A DNA stretch of 64,000 nt from CAWBUW01 sp963792075 (GCA_963792075.1 CAWBUW010000012.1:2108001-2172000), one strand, 5' to 3'. Shown: positions 48,566-58,186, numbered from the stretch's first letter. The notes: a model not told the origin generated them from the letters alone. Made by a program: numbers and translations.

Positions 48566-50968
48566 TCACGGTTCGAAAAGATTGGGATAAGTCCTTGGGT
48601 CCGTTTCACGCATCATGCCATATACAGCATTGAAGATGGTCTCTGTATTGGGCTTGGACCAGTAATCGCCATCGGATCCGTAGGCAGGGCGATGGGCAGC
48701 TCCAGGTAAGGTAAGAGGCGGGGAGTCAAGCCAGGAGTAGCCGCCTTGCTTCTCGATCACTTGCTGGAGCATGTAAGCGGTAGCGCCTCCGGGCACATCT
48801 TCATCCACAAACAGGATCCGGCTGGTTTTTTTGAGCGAAGACAGGATTGCGCCGTGCAGATCGAAGGGGAGCAAGGTTTGAACATCCATGACTTCGGTGT
48901 CAATCCCAAACTTCGCTAAGGTGTTGGCGGCTTCCAGGGCAATGCGGCAGGTAGCGCCGTACGTGACCAGGGTGACATCGGAGCCGGGACGCAGCACTTC
49001 CGGCACACCCAGCGGGACGGTGAAACTGCCCAGATTATCCGGCAAGCGTTCTTTCAGACGGTAACCGTTCAATACTTCGATAATCAGCGCAGGTTCTTCA
49101 GCCAGGAGGAGTGTGTTGTAAAAGCCTGCTGCCTGGACGAAGTTGCGCGGTACCAGCACGTGCATCCCCCGCACCAGGTTGAGTATCCCGGCCATAGGCG
49201 AGCCAGAATGCCAGATGCCTTCCAGCCGGTGGCCGCGTGTGCGTACGATGACCGGCGCACGCTGCCCACCTTTGGTGCGCCAGGCGAGGTTGGCGAGATC
49301 GTCCGCCATGAGCTGCAGGGCATAAAGCACGTAATCCAGGTATTGGATCTCGGCAATGGGGCGCAGACCGCGCAGCGCCAGTCCAATGGCCTGGCCCAGG
49401 ATGGTGGCTTCACGGATGCCGGTGTCGGTCACGCGGAAAGGACCGTATTTCTCCTGCAGCCCGCGGAAAGCCTGGTTGACGTCACCGAGCTGGCCAACGT
49501 CTTCACCGAAGGCCAACAAGCGCGGTTCACGCGCCAGGGCCGCGTCGAAGGCGGCATTCAGAATCTCAAAGCCCATCAAGGTGGGGGACTGATCTGAATA
49601 AACCGGCTTGATTTCAGGCACTTGCAGCGCCGATCCCGGCCCGGTGAGATAAAGGTGCGAGCTGTAGCGATCGACCGAGGCTTCGGCCAATTGCTGCTGC
49701 CAACCAACCAGGACCTGGCGGGCCTGGGAGGGCTGGGCAGACGTGGCGAGCAGTGCTTCATGGACGGCTTTATTCAAGTCCCGCCGTAAGGGGGTGAGCA
49801 GGGAGGCAAGACTCGACTGGATCTTTTGCACTTCTTCTGGTGCTGCAGTGTTTTCCGCAAGCTGCCCCAGCATCCTGCTTACCTGTTCTCGCTCATCCAG
49901 GATAGGTTGCTGGTAAGCCTCCCAGGCAAGTTTACGGTCGTTTTCGACCGTCTGGCGGTCTGCTTCCTCCATTTGATCGAGCTGGTCGGAGGCGGCAATG
50001 CCCTGCAAAAGGATCCACTCACGGAATTTCTTGACGCAGTCATTTTCGGCTTCCCATTCCAGGCGTTCTTTGGATTTGTAACGCTCGTGGCTGCCAGAGG
50101 TGGAATGGCCTTGAGGCTGTGTCAATTCAGAGACGTGCAGGATGGACGGCATGTGCTCCGTGCGCGCCACCTGAGAGGCTTTATCGAAAGCCTCGACCAG
50201 CGCGGGATAATCCCAACCCTTGATTGAGTAAATATCGAAGCCATCACAACAAACCCCTGGTGGACGAACAAAACCCATCAGCAGCTCAGAGAGATTCTCC
50301 TTGGCGATCTGGTTCACGTTGGTAACCGAGATGCCGTAGCCGTCATCGTAGATCGTGATCACGGCCGGCACACGCAGTACACCGATGGCATTGATCGTCT
50401 CCCAGAAGAGCCCTTCTGCCGCGCTGGCGTTGCCAATCGTAGCAAACGCGACCTCGTTGCCGTTCTGGGAGAATTGGGTATAACCGCGGAGTTCCTCGAG
50501 CTCGCGGTAGAGCTTGGATGCATAAGCCAGGCCTACCACGCGCGGCATTTGCGCTGCAGTAGGTGAGAGGTCTGTGGCTGAGTTCATCTGTGCAGTGAGG
50601 TCTTTCCAACTCCCATCTGGGTTAAGACTGCGCGTGCCAAAGTGACCATTCATGGCTCGCCCGGCAGTAGTAGGCTCTGCTTCCAGGTCGGCATGAGCGT
50701 AAAGCTGGGCAAAGAACTGCTGGATGGTGGTCATGCCGGTGGCGAACATAAAAGTCTGGTCACGGTAATAACCAGAGCGGAAATCACCTTTACGGAACAC
50801 GTGTGCCATGGCAAGCTGAGGTAGTTCTTTGCCATCGCCAAAAATACCGAACTTGGCCTTGCCGCTGATGACCTCACGCCGCCCGATGTAAGAGGCCTGG
50901 CGGCTCCGGTACGCGATGCGATAATCCTCCAAGATCTGTTCAGAGGGTAGCGGAAGATTTACCGGCAT
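48566..50968 (-). CDS. 2-oxo acid dehydrogenase E1, fused alpha and beta
   Basis: The 800-residue protein joins E1 alpha (about 1-410) and E1 beta (about 465-800). The ThDP motif appears as TIGNASAAEGLFWETINAIG with YDDGYGIS, a known GNAS variant in fused E1 proteins of the branched-chain type. The beta part has FGEDVGQLGDVNQAFRGL, REATILGQAIGLALRGLRP and RTRGHRLEGIWHSG. SD AGGAG precedes ATG 50968. It is 16 nt from E2. Confidence 0.88.
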   Translation of the reverse strand: MPVNLPLPSEQILEDYRIAYRSRQASYIGRREVISGKAKFGIFGDGKELPQLAMAHVFRKGDFRSGYYRDQTFMFATGMTTIQQFFAQLYAHADLEAEPTTAGRAMNGHFGTRSLNPDGSWKDLTAQMNSATDLSPTAAQMPRVVGLAYASKLYRELEELRGYTQFSQNGNEVAFATIGNASAAEGLFWETINAIGVLRVPAVITIYDDGYGISVTNVNQIAKENLSELLMGFVRPPGVCCDGFDIYSIKGWDYPALVEAFDKASQVARTEHMPSILHVSELTQPQGHSTSGSHERYKSKERLEWEAENDCVKKFREWILLQGIAASDQLDQMEEADRQTVENDRKLAWEAYQQPILDEREQVSRMLGQLAENTAAPEEVQKIQSSLASLLTPLRRDLNKAVHEALLATSAQPSQARQVLVGWQQQLAEASVDRYSSHLYLTGPGSALQVPEIKPVYSDQSPTLMGFEILNAAFDAALAREPRLLAFGEDVGQLGDVNQAFRGLQEKYGPFRVTDTGIREATILGQAIGLALRGLRPIAEIQYLDYVLYALQLMADDLANLAWRTKGGQRAPVIVRTRGHRLEGIWHSGSPMAGILNLVRGMHVLVPRNFVQAAGFYNTLLLAEEPALIIEVLNGYRLKERLPDNLGSFTVPLGVPEVLRPGSDVTLVTYGATCRIALEAANTLAKFGIDTEVMDVQTLLPFDLHGAILSSLKKTSRILFVDEDVPGGATAYMLQQVIEKQGGYSWLDSPPLTLPGAAHRPAYGSDGDYWSKPNTETIFNAVYGMMRETDPRTYPNLFEP

Positions 50969-51044
50969 AGCAGCTCCTCAGAAAAAGAATGCGACCGATT
51001 TTAGCGTCTTTATCTGATTATAGCCGATTTAAGCGAAGATCTGC

Positions 51045-53058
51045 TTAGGGTTCCCTTATGATTTGAGCTGCGACGATTTCGGCGATATCCAGCACCTGCA
51101 TTTCGCTGTTGGCATCTTTCTTGGCATCCGTGAGCATCACCATGCAGAAGGGGCAGCCAACTGCAAGTGTCTCTGCGCCCGAGGCCTGCGCTTCTCTGAA
51201 GCGGTTGGCATTGATGCGCTCGGTGCCATGTTCTTCCTCTTTCCACATCTGGGCGCCGCCTGCGCCGCAGCAGAAAGACTGTGTGCCGTGGCGGGGCATT
51301 TCGACGAGCTGGGCTCCTGCGCTGGTAAGTGCCTGGCGTGGCTCGGCGATGATCTGGTTGTGGCGGCTCAAGTAGCACGGGTCATGCAGTGTGACCTTTT
51401 CAGCGCCACCGGGTTTGAGCTTGAGTTTGCCAGTCGCGACCAGCTCATTGATCAACTGTGTGTGGTGAATAACGGTGTAATTGCCGCCAAAAGCGGGATA
51501 TTCGTTCTTTAAGGTGTGCAGGCAGTGCGGGCAGGTGGTCACGATGCGTTTTGATTTCACTTCGTTGAGGATTTCAATGTTTGCCTGGGCCAGGCCGAAG
51601 AAAATATCTTCTTTACCCGCCCGGCGGGCTGAGTCGCCCGTACACTGTTCACCCTCGCCCAACACAGCGTAGTTGACGCCAGCCGTATTCAGGATCTCGG
51701 CAAAAGCGCGGGCGGTCTTCTGGGCGCGGGCATCGGTAGCGGGGGCACATCCTACCCACCAGAGTAATTCTGGCTCAGGATTCTCGTCAATCGTGGTAAC
51801 GGTCATACCCTGGGCCCACTTCATGCGCTCGGCAGGAGAAATGCCCCAGGGATTGGCGTTGCGCTCCATGCCGCGGAAGGCGGCCTGGAACTGCTTGGGG
51901 AATTCATTTTCCATGAGCACCAGCGAACGGCGGATATCCATAATATCGCGCATCGGCTCGTTGTTCACCGGGCAGATGTCGATACATGCGCCGCAGGCTG
52001 TGCAGGCCCAGACTGCTTCGGGGGGAATGGCAAACTCGATCAGAAGTTGAGAGGAAGCCTCTCCCCTGGCAATCTTCTCACCTTCGAAGTTGAGCAAATA
52101 GCGTTTGTTGATCTCCAAAGCTGCCGGCGAGAGGACCTTGCCCGTGTTGTAGGCCGGGCATACCTGCTGGCAGCGATAACACTGGATGCAGGCATAGGCA
52201 TCCATCAATTGTTCCCAACCCAGGTCCTCCAGGCGAGTAGCCCCGAATTGTTCGATGCTTTCGTCATCGAAGTCGAGCTTGCTTAACTCACCGATCGAGC
52301 GCCGTTCGGGCTTGAGCAAGAAGTTGAGCGGAGCAAAGATAAGATGGATGTGCTTGGAGTAAAGGAAGTAAGGCACAAAAGCCAGGATCAATCCAATGGC
52401 CAGCCAAAAAGCAACGTGCTCACCCATCACCAGTGCAGATTCGCTCCAACCGCGCCAGAGGCCGGCAACCGCGCTGGCAAATGGCTGCCACGCATCCGCT
52501 CCACCCTGCGAGGCAATCTGAAAAGTTTCACCGATGAAACGCCCGCCAACGTGGAAGAGGATAAAGGTCCCCACGATCGCAGAGTCGCGCCGGATGCCCG
52601 CGAGCGTGCGGGTGGAGCAGCACATCCTCACGAGCTGAGAGCTGTTTGTCTTTTAGCACAAAGCGGCGAAACAGCATCGCCAGCATGCCCACCAGCACAG
52701 CGACGCTGAGCAAATCGCCCAGCAGGCGGTAAATGCCGCCAATCCAGTGATCGCCGAGGAATTGGAAGTTGGGGAGAAAGCCTTCGAGTACATCCCCGAA
52801 ATTTACCAGCAGGTAATAAATAAAACCCCAGGCAATGAAGGCGTGCAGCAGGCTGGAGCCCAGGCGGATCTTAAAGGTGGGCTGCATACTTGCCACTTTG
52901 ATCAACACCGCCACCAGGCGCTGCCGGGCAAGCTTCAGGTCAGGTTTGCCGTTCCCGCGGTGGATGATTTTGATGATCCTAACGGCTGCCAGGTATGCGG
53001 CATACCCAGATGCGGCGGCTGCGATTAGGAACACGATTTTTTCTACCAACGTGAGCAT
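51045..53058 (-). pseudogene. Membrane Fe-S oxidoreductase with one frameshift
   Basis: The first frame (53058 to about 52610) encodes a membrane domain of nitrate-reductase-gamma type. The rest, in another frame, encodes VGGRFIGETFQIA, the 4Fe-4S motifs CIQCYRCQQVCPAYN and CTACGACIDICPVNN, and two CCG-type domains (CPHCLHTLKNEYPAFGG, SFCCGAGGAQMW). Together this is an HdrD/GlpC-like heterodisulfide reductase or electron-transfer protein of about 670 residues. One extra base near 52600-52613, in a CCCGC/GCGGG hairpin, explains the break. It is either a true lesion or a sequencing error. Confidence 0.82.
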
Positions 53059-53094
53059 AGTTCCTCCCAGGATGCAGTAGTTTTCCTCATAAAA

Positions 53095-54525
53095 TCAAGG
53101 TTGGAGATCATCAAAATGGGCCATTGCCGCCTGTACAAGGGGATCGTTCTCAATCGTAAATTGATCCCATTGCACGGGGATTTCTAAATCGGGGATGATG
53201 CCGGTTTCTTCCCAATTTTCTTCGGGATGGTTGTAAGGGCGGAAGGCTTCATGCGCCAGCCAGAGGCGTGAGCCATCCTCGAAATCGAAGCTCCACAGAG
53301 TTTCTACGTTGCCATCTGTAGTCTCACCGATCAGATAGGCGCGGTTCAAATCTTTGAGCACACCTGACATCACCTCGCCGTAACTGGCAGTGTTCTTGCC
53401 AATCAGCACCACTAACGGCACCTGCTGCGAGCCGTTGATATCCGTTCCAGATCGGATTTGCAAAGGCCGTTCGCCGTCATGGCTGATAAAGTGTCCCAAA
53501 GTTCCGCTGGTGAAAAGCCCCAGGATGGGCTTGAGCACGGTATCTGCCCCGCCCCCGTTCTGAGTGTTGTCGATGATCAGCCCATCCAGCGGGCCTTTAG
53601 CGGTAAGATCCTCCCAGGCAGCACGAAATGTATCTACGATGGTGCTGTCTTCCAGTGTGGGCAGTAGGATATACCCTACCCGTTTCCTCTGGGGAGAACT
53701 GAGCAGTGCATGGGGAACGGATTGGTTCGAATGGATGGCGCTGCGGATGATCGTCAGTTGGCGTGGCTCTTCACCGGGGGTTTGAGCCATGATGGTTACC
53801 TCAGAACCTTCCGGGCCGCGGATGATCGGTTTAAGCCAGCCATCTTCGGTGAGGATCGCCTCGCCATTGGCGCTGAGGATGGCGTCGCGTGAATGTAGGC
53901 CGGCAGCTTCTGCCGGTGAATTGGGGAAAACGCTGAGGATAACCGCCCGGTTGCGTTCGGGCACCGGTGCGATGAGAACGCCAATGCCAACGTAGTTAAA
54001 CCCTCCTTGAAATTCGGCCTCCCAATCGGCATTCTCTTCTGGGGAAAGAAAAGCAGAGTGATCATCGCCGAGGGCATAAATCATGTCTGAGATCGTGGCA
54101 TAGAAATCAGCATTGGTCAGGCCAGCTTCAATTTTTGCCTGGTATTCGGTGTGCACGGCTTCCCAATCCAGGCCGTTATAATCAGGGTAAAGGTAGTTAT
54201 CTCGCACCGTTTCCCACACGCTCTGAAAGACGCTCAACTGCAGGTCGAGCGGCATCGGGGTGGGAGGTGCTTCTGGTGTATTGAGCAGGGTAGCGGTGGC
54301 CAGCACGATGGGTGCTTCGGTGGGCGTCGCTGTAGGCTGTGGGGTAGACGTTTGTGTAGGGGTCGGAAATGGGGTTGGCGTGGTTGTTGGCGGTAGCGGG
54401 GTGGGGGTTTCGGTAGGCAACAATCCCACGGCCCGGTACAAGGTGCGGCAGGCCAACAGCCCCAGCGCCAGGAGGATGATCAGGAGGAAACGGTAGAGAT
54501 TTCGAGGACTAGATTGGAGACGCAT
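53095..54525 (-). CDS. S41-family peptidase lipoprotein
   Basis: An N-terminal signal ending LALGLLAC suggests a lipoprotein anchored outside the membrane. A Thr/Pro-rich linker follows (about 35-85). The tail-specific protease fold has DDHSAFLSPEE, a PDZ (VGIGVLIAPVPERNRAVILS, SPAEAAGLHSRDAILSANG) and the nucleophile region LIGKNTASYGEVMSGVL. The Lys usually found in a later FGKG is Asn here (TTDGNVETL), so the standard Ser/Lys dyad seems incomplete. It is 6 nt downstream of the L,D-transpeptidase gene. Confidence 0.8.
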   Translation of the reverse strand: MRLQSSPRNLYRFLLIILLALGLLACRTLYRAVGLLPTETPTPLPPTTTPTPFPTPTQTSTPQPTATPTEAPIVLATATLLNTPEAPPTPMPLDLQLSVFQSVWETVRDNYLYPDYNGLDWEAVHTEYQAKIEAGLTNADFYATISDMIYALGDDHSAFLSPEENADWEAEFQGGFNYVGIGVLIAPVPERNRAVILSVFPNSPAEAAGLHSRDAILSANGEAILTEDGWLKPIIRGPEGSEVTIMAQTPGEEPRQLTIIRSAIHSNQSVPHALLSSPQRKRVGYILLPTLEDSTIVDTFRAAWEDLTAKGPLDGLIIDNTQNGGGADTVLKPILGLFTSGTLGHFISHDGERPLQIRSGTDINGSQQVPLVVLIGKNTASYGEVMSGVLKDLNRAYLIGETTDGNVETLWSFDFEDGSRLWLAHEAFRPYNHPEENWEETGIIPDLEIPVQWDQFTIENDPLVQAAMAHFDDLQP

Positions 54526-54531
54526 GCCGGT

Positions 54532-55782
54532 TTATGCTCCACCTTCCCCATAAAATGCAGGGTCTGTCGGCGTCTGGCCAGAAGGGTCCCAGACATACAC
54601 GGAATCGCCATCCTTTGCCCACTCAAAAATCCAACGTGCGTCCGCCGGTGAGAGGTTGACACAGCCATGGGATTGGGGAAAACCGAAGCGAGTGCGCCAG
54701 TAAGCACCGTGCAGGGCGCGGGCTTGGTCATAGTACATCACGTAAGGCACATCGTCGAGATAATAATAATCCGAGCGGTCAGCTTCGAAAGAGCCACTCA
54801 TCGGCGTGACTTCCAGTCTCTTGTATATGGGGAACACACCTGGGCGTGTGTAAAATGGCTTCGCGCCCGTCGCAATCAATGTGGCAAATACCAGGCGATT
54901 CTGATCGTAGACGGCAAGTGTTTGTTCGAACAAATTAACTTCGACCCATCTCCCGCTGGTAACACCTTCTGGCGGGGTCGTATTGACCTTCACGAGGCCA
55001 ACCGCGCGCTGTGGTACCCATTCATCCGGGCCGATCATGTGCCAGAGGGTGTCACCGACTTGCTGCGAAGCAAAGACTTCTACGATGCCGTATTCTGTAA
55101 TCTGGTGACCGGTATAATCTTGCCGGTCGTATCCAGGGGTGCGTTTTGTCTCAACATATGGGTTGAGAGGCAGGACCCAACCGAAGGAGCGGGTGGGAGT
55201 TTGGGTGAAAGTAATACCCTGAAAACGGGTGATCGCATTTTCACGACGGGCAACACTGCTGGAAGCGACCCAACTGCCGTCTCGTAACTGGAAATAATCG
55301 GGCTTCGGTTGATCGTTGACATTGACGGCATCAATATAGGACAGGTAGCGCATCTCGCCGGCTTCGAGCCAGCGAGTTGGGTTTTTACCGGCAATGGCAG
55401 CCTCCATTGAATTATAAATGGGGGTGGCTTCGTTTGCTTTCAGGCGCAGGTAGAGGTAGGGCAGGAGAGTCAGGTCGGCAGAAGGATGTTCCGCTTGCAG
55501 TGGGCGTTGAGGGAAAGAGATTCCCAGGCTGCCCATTTTGGTCAGGTACTCCGCCGGCCCCGCAGCCAGGCAGTCTTGTGGCTCTTCTAAGTACATCGCG
55601 GGGTAGCAAAGGACTGGCGAATCCGGCTGGGTGGTAGTGGCAGGTGAAGTTGCTGCCTGGACATAGGGGATGGAGGCAAAAAAGAGGAGTGTGCAGAACA
55701 TACTATACAGGATCAGGCGTAATGCAAAACGGTGCAGCAGTTGCAAGGACTTTGCAGAGAAGTTAGTTATTGTGGATAGCAT
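54532..55782 (-). CDS. L,D-transpeptidase (YkuD domain)
   Basis: Secreted enzyme that cross-links peptidoglycan peptides. A hydrophobic signal (LYSMFCTLLFFASIPYVQA) starts near residue 20. The C-terminal YkuD domain has LHGAYWRTRFGFPQSHGCVN, with the catalytic Cys and His. The middle of the protein, about 150 residues, has no clear family. Start ATG 55782 is chosen; TATAAT lies 7 nt upstream. It implies that the host has a peptidoglycan layer. Confidence 0.85.
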   Translation of the reverse strand: MLSTITNFSAKSLQLLHRFALRLILYSMFCTLLFFASIPYVQAATSPATTTQPDSPVLCYPAMYLEEPQDCLAAGPAEYLTKMGSLGISFPQRPLQAEHPSADLTLLPYLYLRLKANEATPIYNSMEAAIAGKNPTRWLEAGEMRYLSYIDAVNVNDQPKPDYFQLRDGSWVASSSVARRENAITRFQGITFTQTPTRSFGWVLPLNPYVETKRTPGYDRQDYTGHQITEYGIVEVFASQQVGDTLWHMIGPDEWVPQRAVGLVKVNTTPPEGVTSGRWVEVNLFEQTLAVYDQNRLVFATLIATGAKPFYTRPGVFPIYKRLEVTPMSGSFEADRSDYYYLDDVPYVMYYDQARALHGAYWRTRFGFPQSHGCVNLSPADARWIFEWAKDGDSVYVWDPSGQTPTDPAFYGEGGA

Positions 55783-55789
55783 AGCGCCG

Positions 55790-55795
55790 ATTATA
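55790..55795 (-). promoter_or_regulatory. TATAAT 7 nt before L,D-transpeptidase start
   Basis: TATAAT on the minus strand is 7 nt from ATG 55782 with no ribosome binding site between. It supports a leaderless start. Confidence 0.55.
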
Positions 55796-55825
55796 CCCGT
55801 TTTGTGCAGGGATGGCAGGGAGGCA

Positions 55826-55834
55826 TGATATACT
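55826..55834 (+). promoter_or_regulatory. Possible extended -10 of menA
   Basis: TGATATACT is an extended -10 on the plus strand. The resulting leader would include the 25-bp palindrome at 55853. Confidence 0.4.
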
Positions 55835-55852
55835 GGGTGCACGAAAAGGTTA

Positions 55853-55902
55853 TTGGTGGTGTGAGTGCGGGCGGCGTACGCCGCCCGCACTCACACCACC
55901 AA
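55853..55902. repeat. 25-bp perfect loop-free palindrome
   Basis: Arms at 55853-55877 and 55878-55902 are perfectly complementary around GT|AC. The arm contains GTGCGGGC, as in three others. It lies in a divergent spacer, in the presumed leader of menA. Confidence 0.9.
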
Positions 55903-55940
55903 CCATAACTTTTGTTTGCCGGGATAGAGGTAGAACAAGC

Positions 55941-56843
55941 ATGGCGGAGACTGTATCGGGAAAACCAGGAAAACTTGATGTTTGGGTGCTGGCTGCGCGC
56001 CCAAAAACACTGCCCGCGGCGACTGCGCCTGTAATTGTTGGCACTGCGCTGGCCATAGCCGATGGCCGGTTCCGCTGGGGACCGGCGTTGGCGGCGTTGC
56101 TTGGAGCCTTGCTGCTGCAGATTGCAGCGAACCTGGCGAATGATGTCTTTGATTACCATAAGGGTGCGGATACGGAGCAGCGCTTGGGCCCAACCCGGGT
56201 GACACAGGCCGGTTTGCTCCCTCCACACCAGGTGATGATCGGGATGTGGGTTGTGTTTGGCCTGGCCGCGCTGATCGGATTGTACCTTACCTGGGCCGCT
56301 GGCTGGCCAGTGGTTGCTATTGGCCTGCTCTCGATCGCTGCTGCGGTTGCATACACCGGCGGGCCCTTCCCGTTGGGATATCATGGCCTGGGCGAGATTG
56401 CGGTCTTCATCTTTTTTGGATTGGCCGCGGTGTGCGGTACCTATTATGTGCAGGCACAGAGCCTGACCCTGGCGGTGGTGTTGTCTGCAGTGCCGATGGG
56501 TTTGCTTTCCAGCGCGATCCTGGCGGTGAATAACTTGCGCGATATCGAAACAGACCGGGCGGCGGGGAAGCATACCCTCGCCGCGAGGTTTGGTCTCCGT
56601 TGGGCCCGCTTTGAATACCTGGCCTACCTGGCAGGGGCCTACTTGATACCGTTGATCATGATCGTGTTGAAATTAGCACCCTGGACCGTTCTATTGACCT
56701 TAGGCTCTGTGCCGCTCGCTGTCCGCCTGGTACGGCAGGTCTGGGGTGAGCAGGGGCGGCCGCTCAACGCAGTGTTAGCGGGTACCGGACAGTTGGAACT
56801 GGTATACGCCCTGCTGCTTGGGCTGGGTCTGATCATTTCCTAG
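55941..56843 (+). CDS. menA: 1,4-dihydroxy-2-naphthoate polyprenyltransferase
   Basis: Membrane UbiA-family prenyltransferase that attaches the isoprenoid tail in menaquinone synthesis. NDVFDYHKGADTEQRLGP is the first Asp-rich motif, NNLRDIETDRAAGKHTLA the second. About eight hydrophobic segments are seen. ATG 55941 after GAGGTAG is chosen; the upstream open frame covers the palindrome. The rest of the men pathway is not in the window. Confidence 0.88.
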   Translation: MAETVSGKPGKLDVWVLAARPKTLPAATAPVIVGTALAIADGRFRWGPALAALLGALLLQIAANLANDVFDYHKGADTEQRLGPTRVTQAGLLPPHQVMIGMWVVFGLAALIGLYLTWAAGWPVVAIGLLSIAAAVAYTGGPFPLGYHGLGEIAVFIFFGLAAVCGTYYVQAQSLTLAVVLSAVPMGLLSSAILAVNNLRDIETDRAAGKHTLAARFGLRWARFEYLAYLAGAYLIPLIMIVLKLAPWTVLLTLGSVPLAVRLVRQVWGEQGRPLNAVLAGTGQLELVYALLLGLGLIIS

Positions 56844-56854
56844 ATTACAAATGA

Positions 56855-56908
56855 CCCGAAAACGGCGGTGAGGCGATGCAAAAGCATCGCCTCACCGCCG
56901 TTTTCGGG
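56855..56908. repeat. 25-bp perfect palindrome after menA
   Basis: Arms at 56855-56879 and 56884-56908 flank AAAA. The arm starts CCCGAAAACGGCGG. It follows the menA stop by 11 nt and may terminate it, but no U-tract is present. Confidence 0.9.
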
Positions 56909-56914
56909 AATTCT

Positions 56915-56989
56915 GAGGCTGTCCAAAAAGAAACTAAGGAAGACAGGTACGTATATTTTCTCCTTGTTTTCGTCTTTTTGGACACCCCC
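56915..56989. repeat. Dispersed inverted-repeat element, copy 2
   Basis: Ends GAGGCTGTCCAAAAAG (56915-56930) and, inverted, GGGGGTGTCCAAAAAG. The arms match the copy at 11325 except that the central palindrome is missing and only one TACGTA remains. It lies between menA and the VOC gene. Confidence 0.75.
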
Positions 56990-57017
56990 CCGGGGGTGAT
57001 GGGAGAATTGGGTTTGG

Positions 57018-57064
57018 AACTATAATTCACCCCTGAAAGATTAAATCAGGGGTGAATCATAGTT
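57018..57064. terminator. Bidirectional terminator-like hairpin
   Basis: AACTATAATTCACCCCTGA and its complement (one mismatch) surround nine loop bases. It lies just past the VOC stop and within the convergent spacer after menA. Its outer A/T-rich parts could act as U-tracts on either strand. Confidence 0.65.
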
Positions 57065-57074
57065 GGGTAGCACT

Positions 57075-57443
57075 TTAGTCTTCCATCAGCGGCTGTAACA
57101 AAGCCAGGTGATTGCCAGTGGGATCGCTGAACATGGCAAACCAACCTACAGTCGGGATTTCGGTCTTCGGCAGCAAGGTCTTGCCCCCATTAGCTTCGAT
57201 AACAGCCAGGGTGGCGTTGATATCGGAGGTATTTATGTAGACCGTCACGGTTCCCGCAGGAGATTCGTCGCTGACGGGGTTCAAACCGCCTCCCAGGGCA
57301 TCTCCTTCGCCGGTCGTAAAAGTGGCATAGTTCATTTCTGGAATCTGTTGGAACTTCCAGCCAAACACGCTGGCATAGAATTTGGCGGCTGCTTCACGAT
57401 TAGAAGCAGAAATTTCTACATGGACAAACGGGTGATGGGGCAT
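57075..57443 (-). CDS. VOC-superfamily (glyoxalase-like) protein
   Basis: Small 122-residue protein with a paired beta-alpha-beta-beta-beta fold. HPFVHVEISASNREAAAKFY at the start and PTVGWFAMFSDPTGNHLALLQ at the end are VOC strands and carry the His/Glu-type metal ligands in part. An AAGGAG box precedes ATG 57443. The family covers many isomerases, dioxygenases and resistance proteins; a specific role cannot be given. Confidence 0.8.
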   Translation of the reverse strand: MPHHPFVHVEISASNREAAAKFYASVFGWKFQQIPEMNYATFTTGEGDALGGGLNPVSDESPAGTVTVYINTSDINATLAVIEANGGKTLLPKTEIPTVGWFAMFSDPTGNHLALLQPLMED

Positions 57444-57497
57444 GGGTTTTCTCCTTTGGTTTAGATGAATAATTAGACAAATTCTAGCTTATTTGTT

Positions 57498-58184
57498 CTA
57501 TTTTGTCAATGGGAATAGTTGATTCAGGAAATACTCAATTAAGTGTCGATACCCCAGGCCGTAACCATAACGGGAGCAGGTTCCACGCCCCTGGTGATAG
57601 ATATATCCTTCCAATGGAAAATGCTGCAAGTGCCACCCGGCGCGTAAGGCGCTGCGCATATTTTGTAATCCAGGCGAGCCGTGGTGCGTGAACGGTTTCA
57701 AGTGCAGGTATTTTTCGCGGTCGAGCATCATCGCCGCGGGGTGAATGTAAGCGGTGGATCCCCTTTGGGCAGAGGGGATTTCGTAGCCGTAACGGTTCAT
57801 CTGTACAAGCCGGCCAAGCGCATACAATTGAGGGTCGGCGAAGCAGGGAAGCATCGCCTCCAAAAAACCTGGCTGGAACACCTGGCAATCTGAATCGAGC
57901 GAAAATACAAACCGTGTGCGGGCTGCCTGGATGGCACGATGGAGGGCAGGGCCGTGATAGAGGTTCCTGGGATGCAAGATCGCATGGATATTGGGGGAGG
58001 CAGTACCCAGGCGTTGAACATATTCGGTGGATGCATCCGCCGAACCGTTATCGGTGAGGATCAGGCGGATGTGCGGGTATGCGTGGAGCAGGCTGGTCAC
58101 ACAGCGTTCGGTGAGGTCCAGCGTGCGGTAGTTGATCACGACAACCGTGACGTCCGGCAGACCAAAAGCGTCAGCAGCAGCCAT
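57498..58184 (-). CDS. GT2-family glycosyltransferase
   Basis: 228 residues with VTVVVINYRTLDLTERCVTS, LTDNGSADAS and SLDSDCQVFQPGFL (DSD metal motif). It is the last gene of the minus-strand run 57498-64000. It is shorter than its neighbours, so the acceptor domain is minimal. Confidence 0.78.
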   Translation of the reverse strand: MAAADAFGLPDVTVVVINYRTLDLTERCVTSLLHAYPHIRLILTDNGSADASTEYVQRLGTASPNIHAILHPRNLYHGPALHRAIQAARTRFVFSLDSDCQVFQPGFLEAMLPCFADPQLYALGRLVQMNRYGYEIPSAQRGSTAYIHPAAMMLDREKYLHLKPFTHHGSPGLQNMRSALRAGWHLQHFPLEGYIYHQGRGTCSRYGYGLGYRHLIEYFLNQLFPLTK

Positions 58185-58186
58185 TT

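Noticed and set aside
33879..57064. Palindromes as a CRISPR array
   Set aside because: The units are far apart, differ in sequence and have no regular spacers or cas genes nearby.
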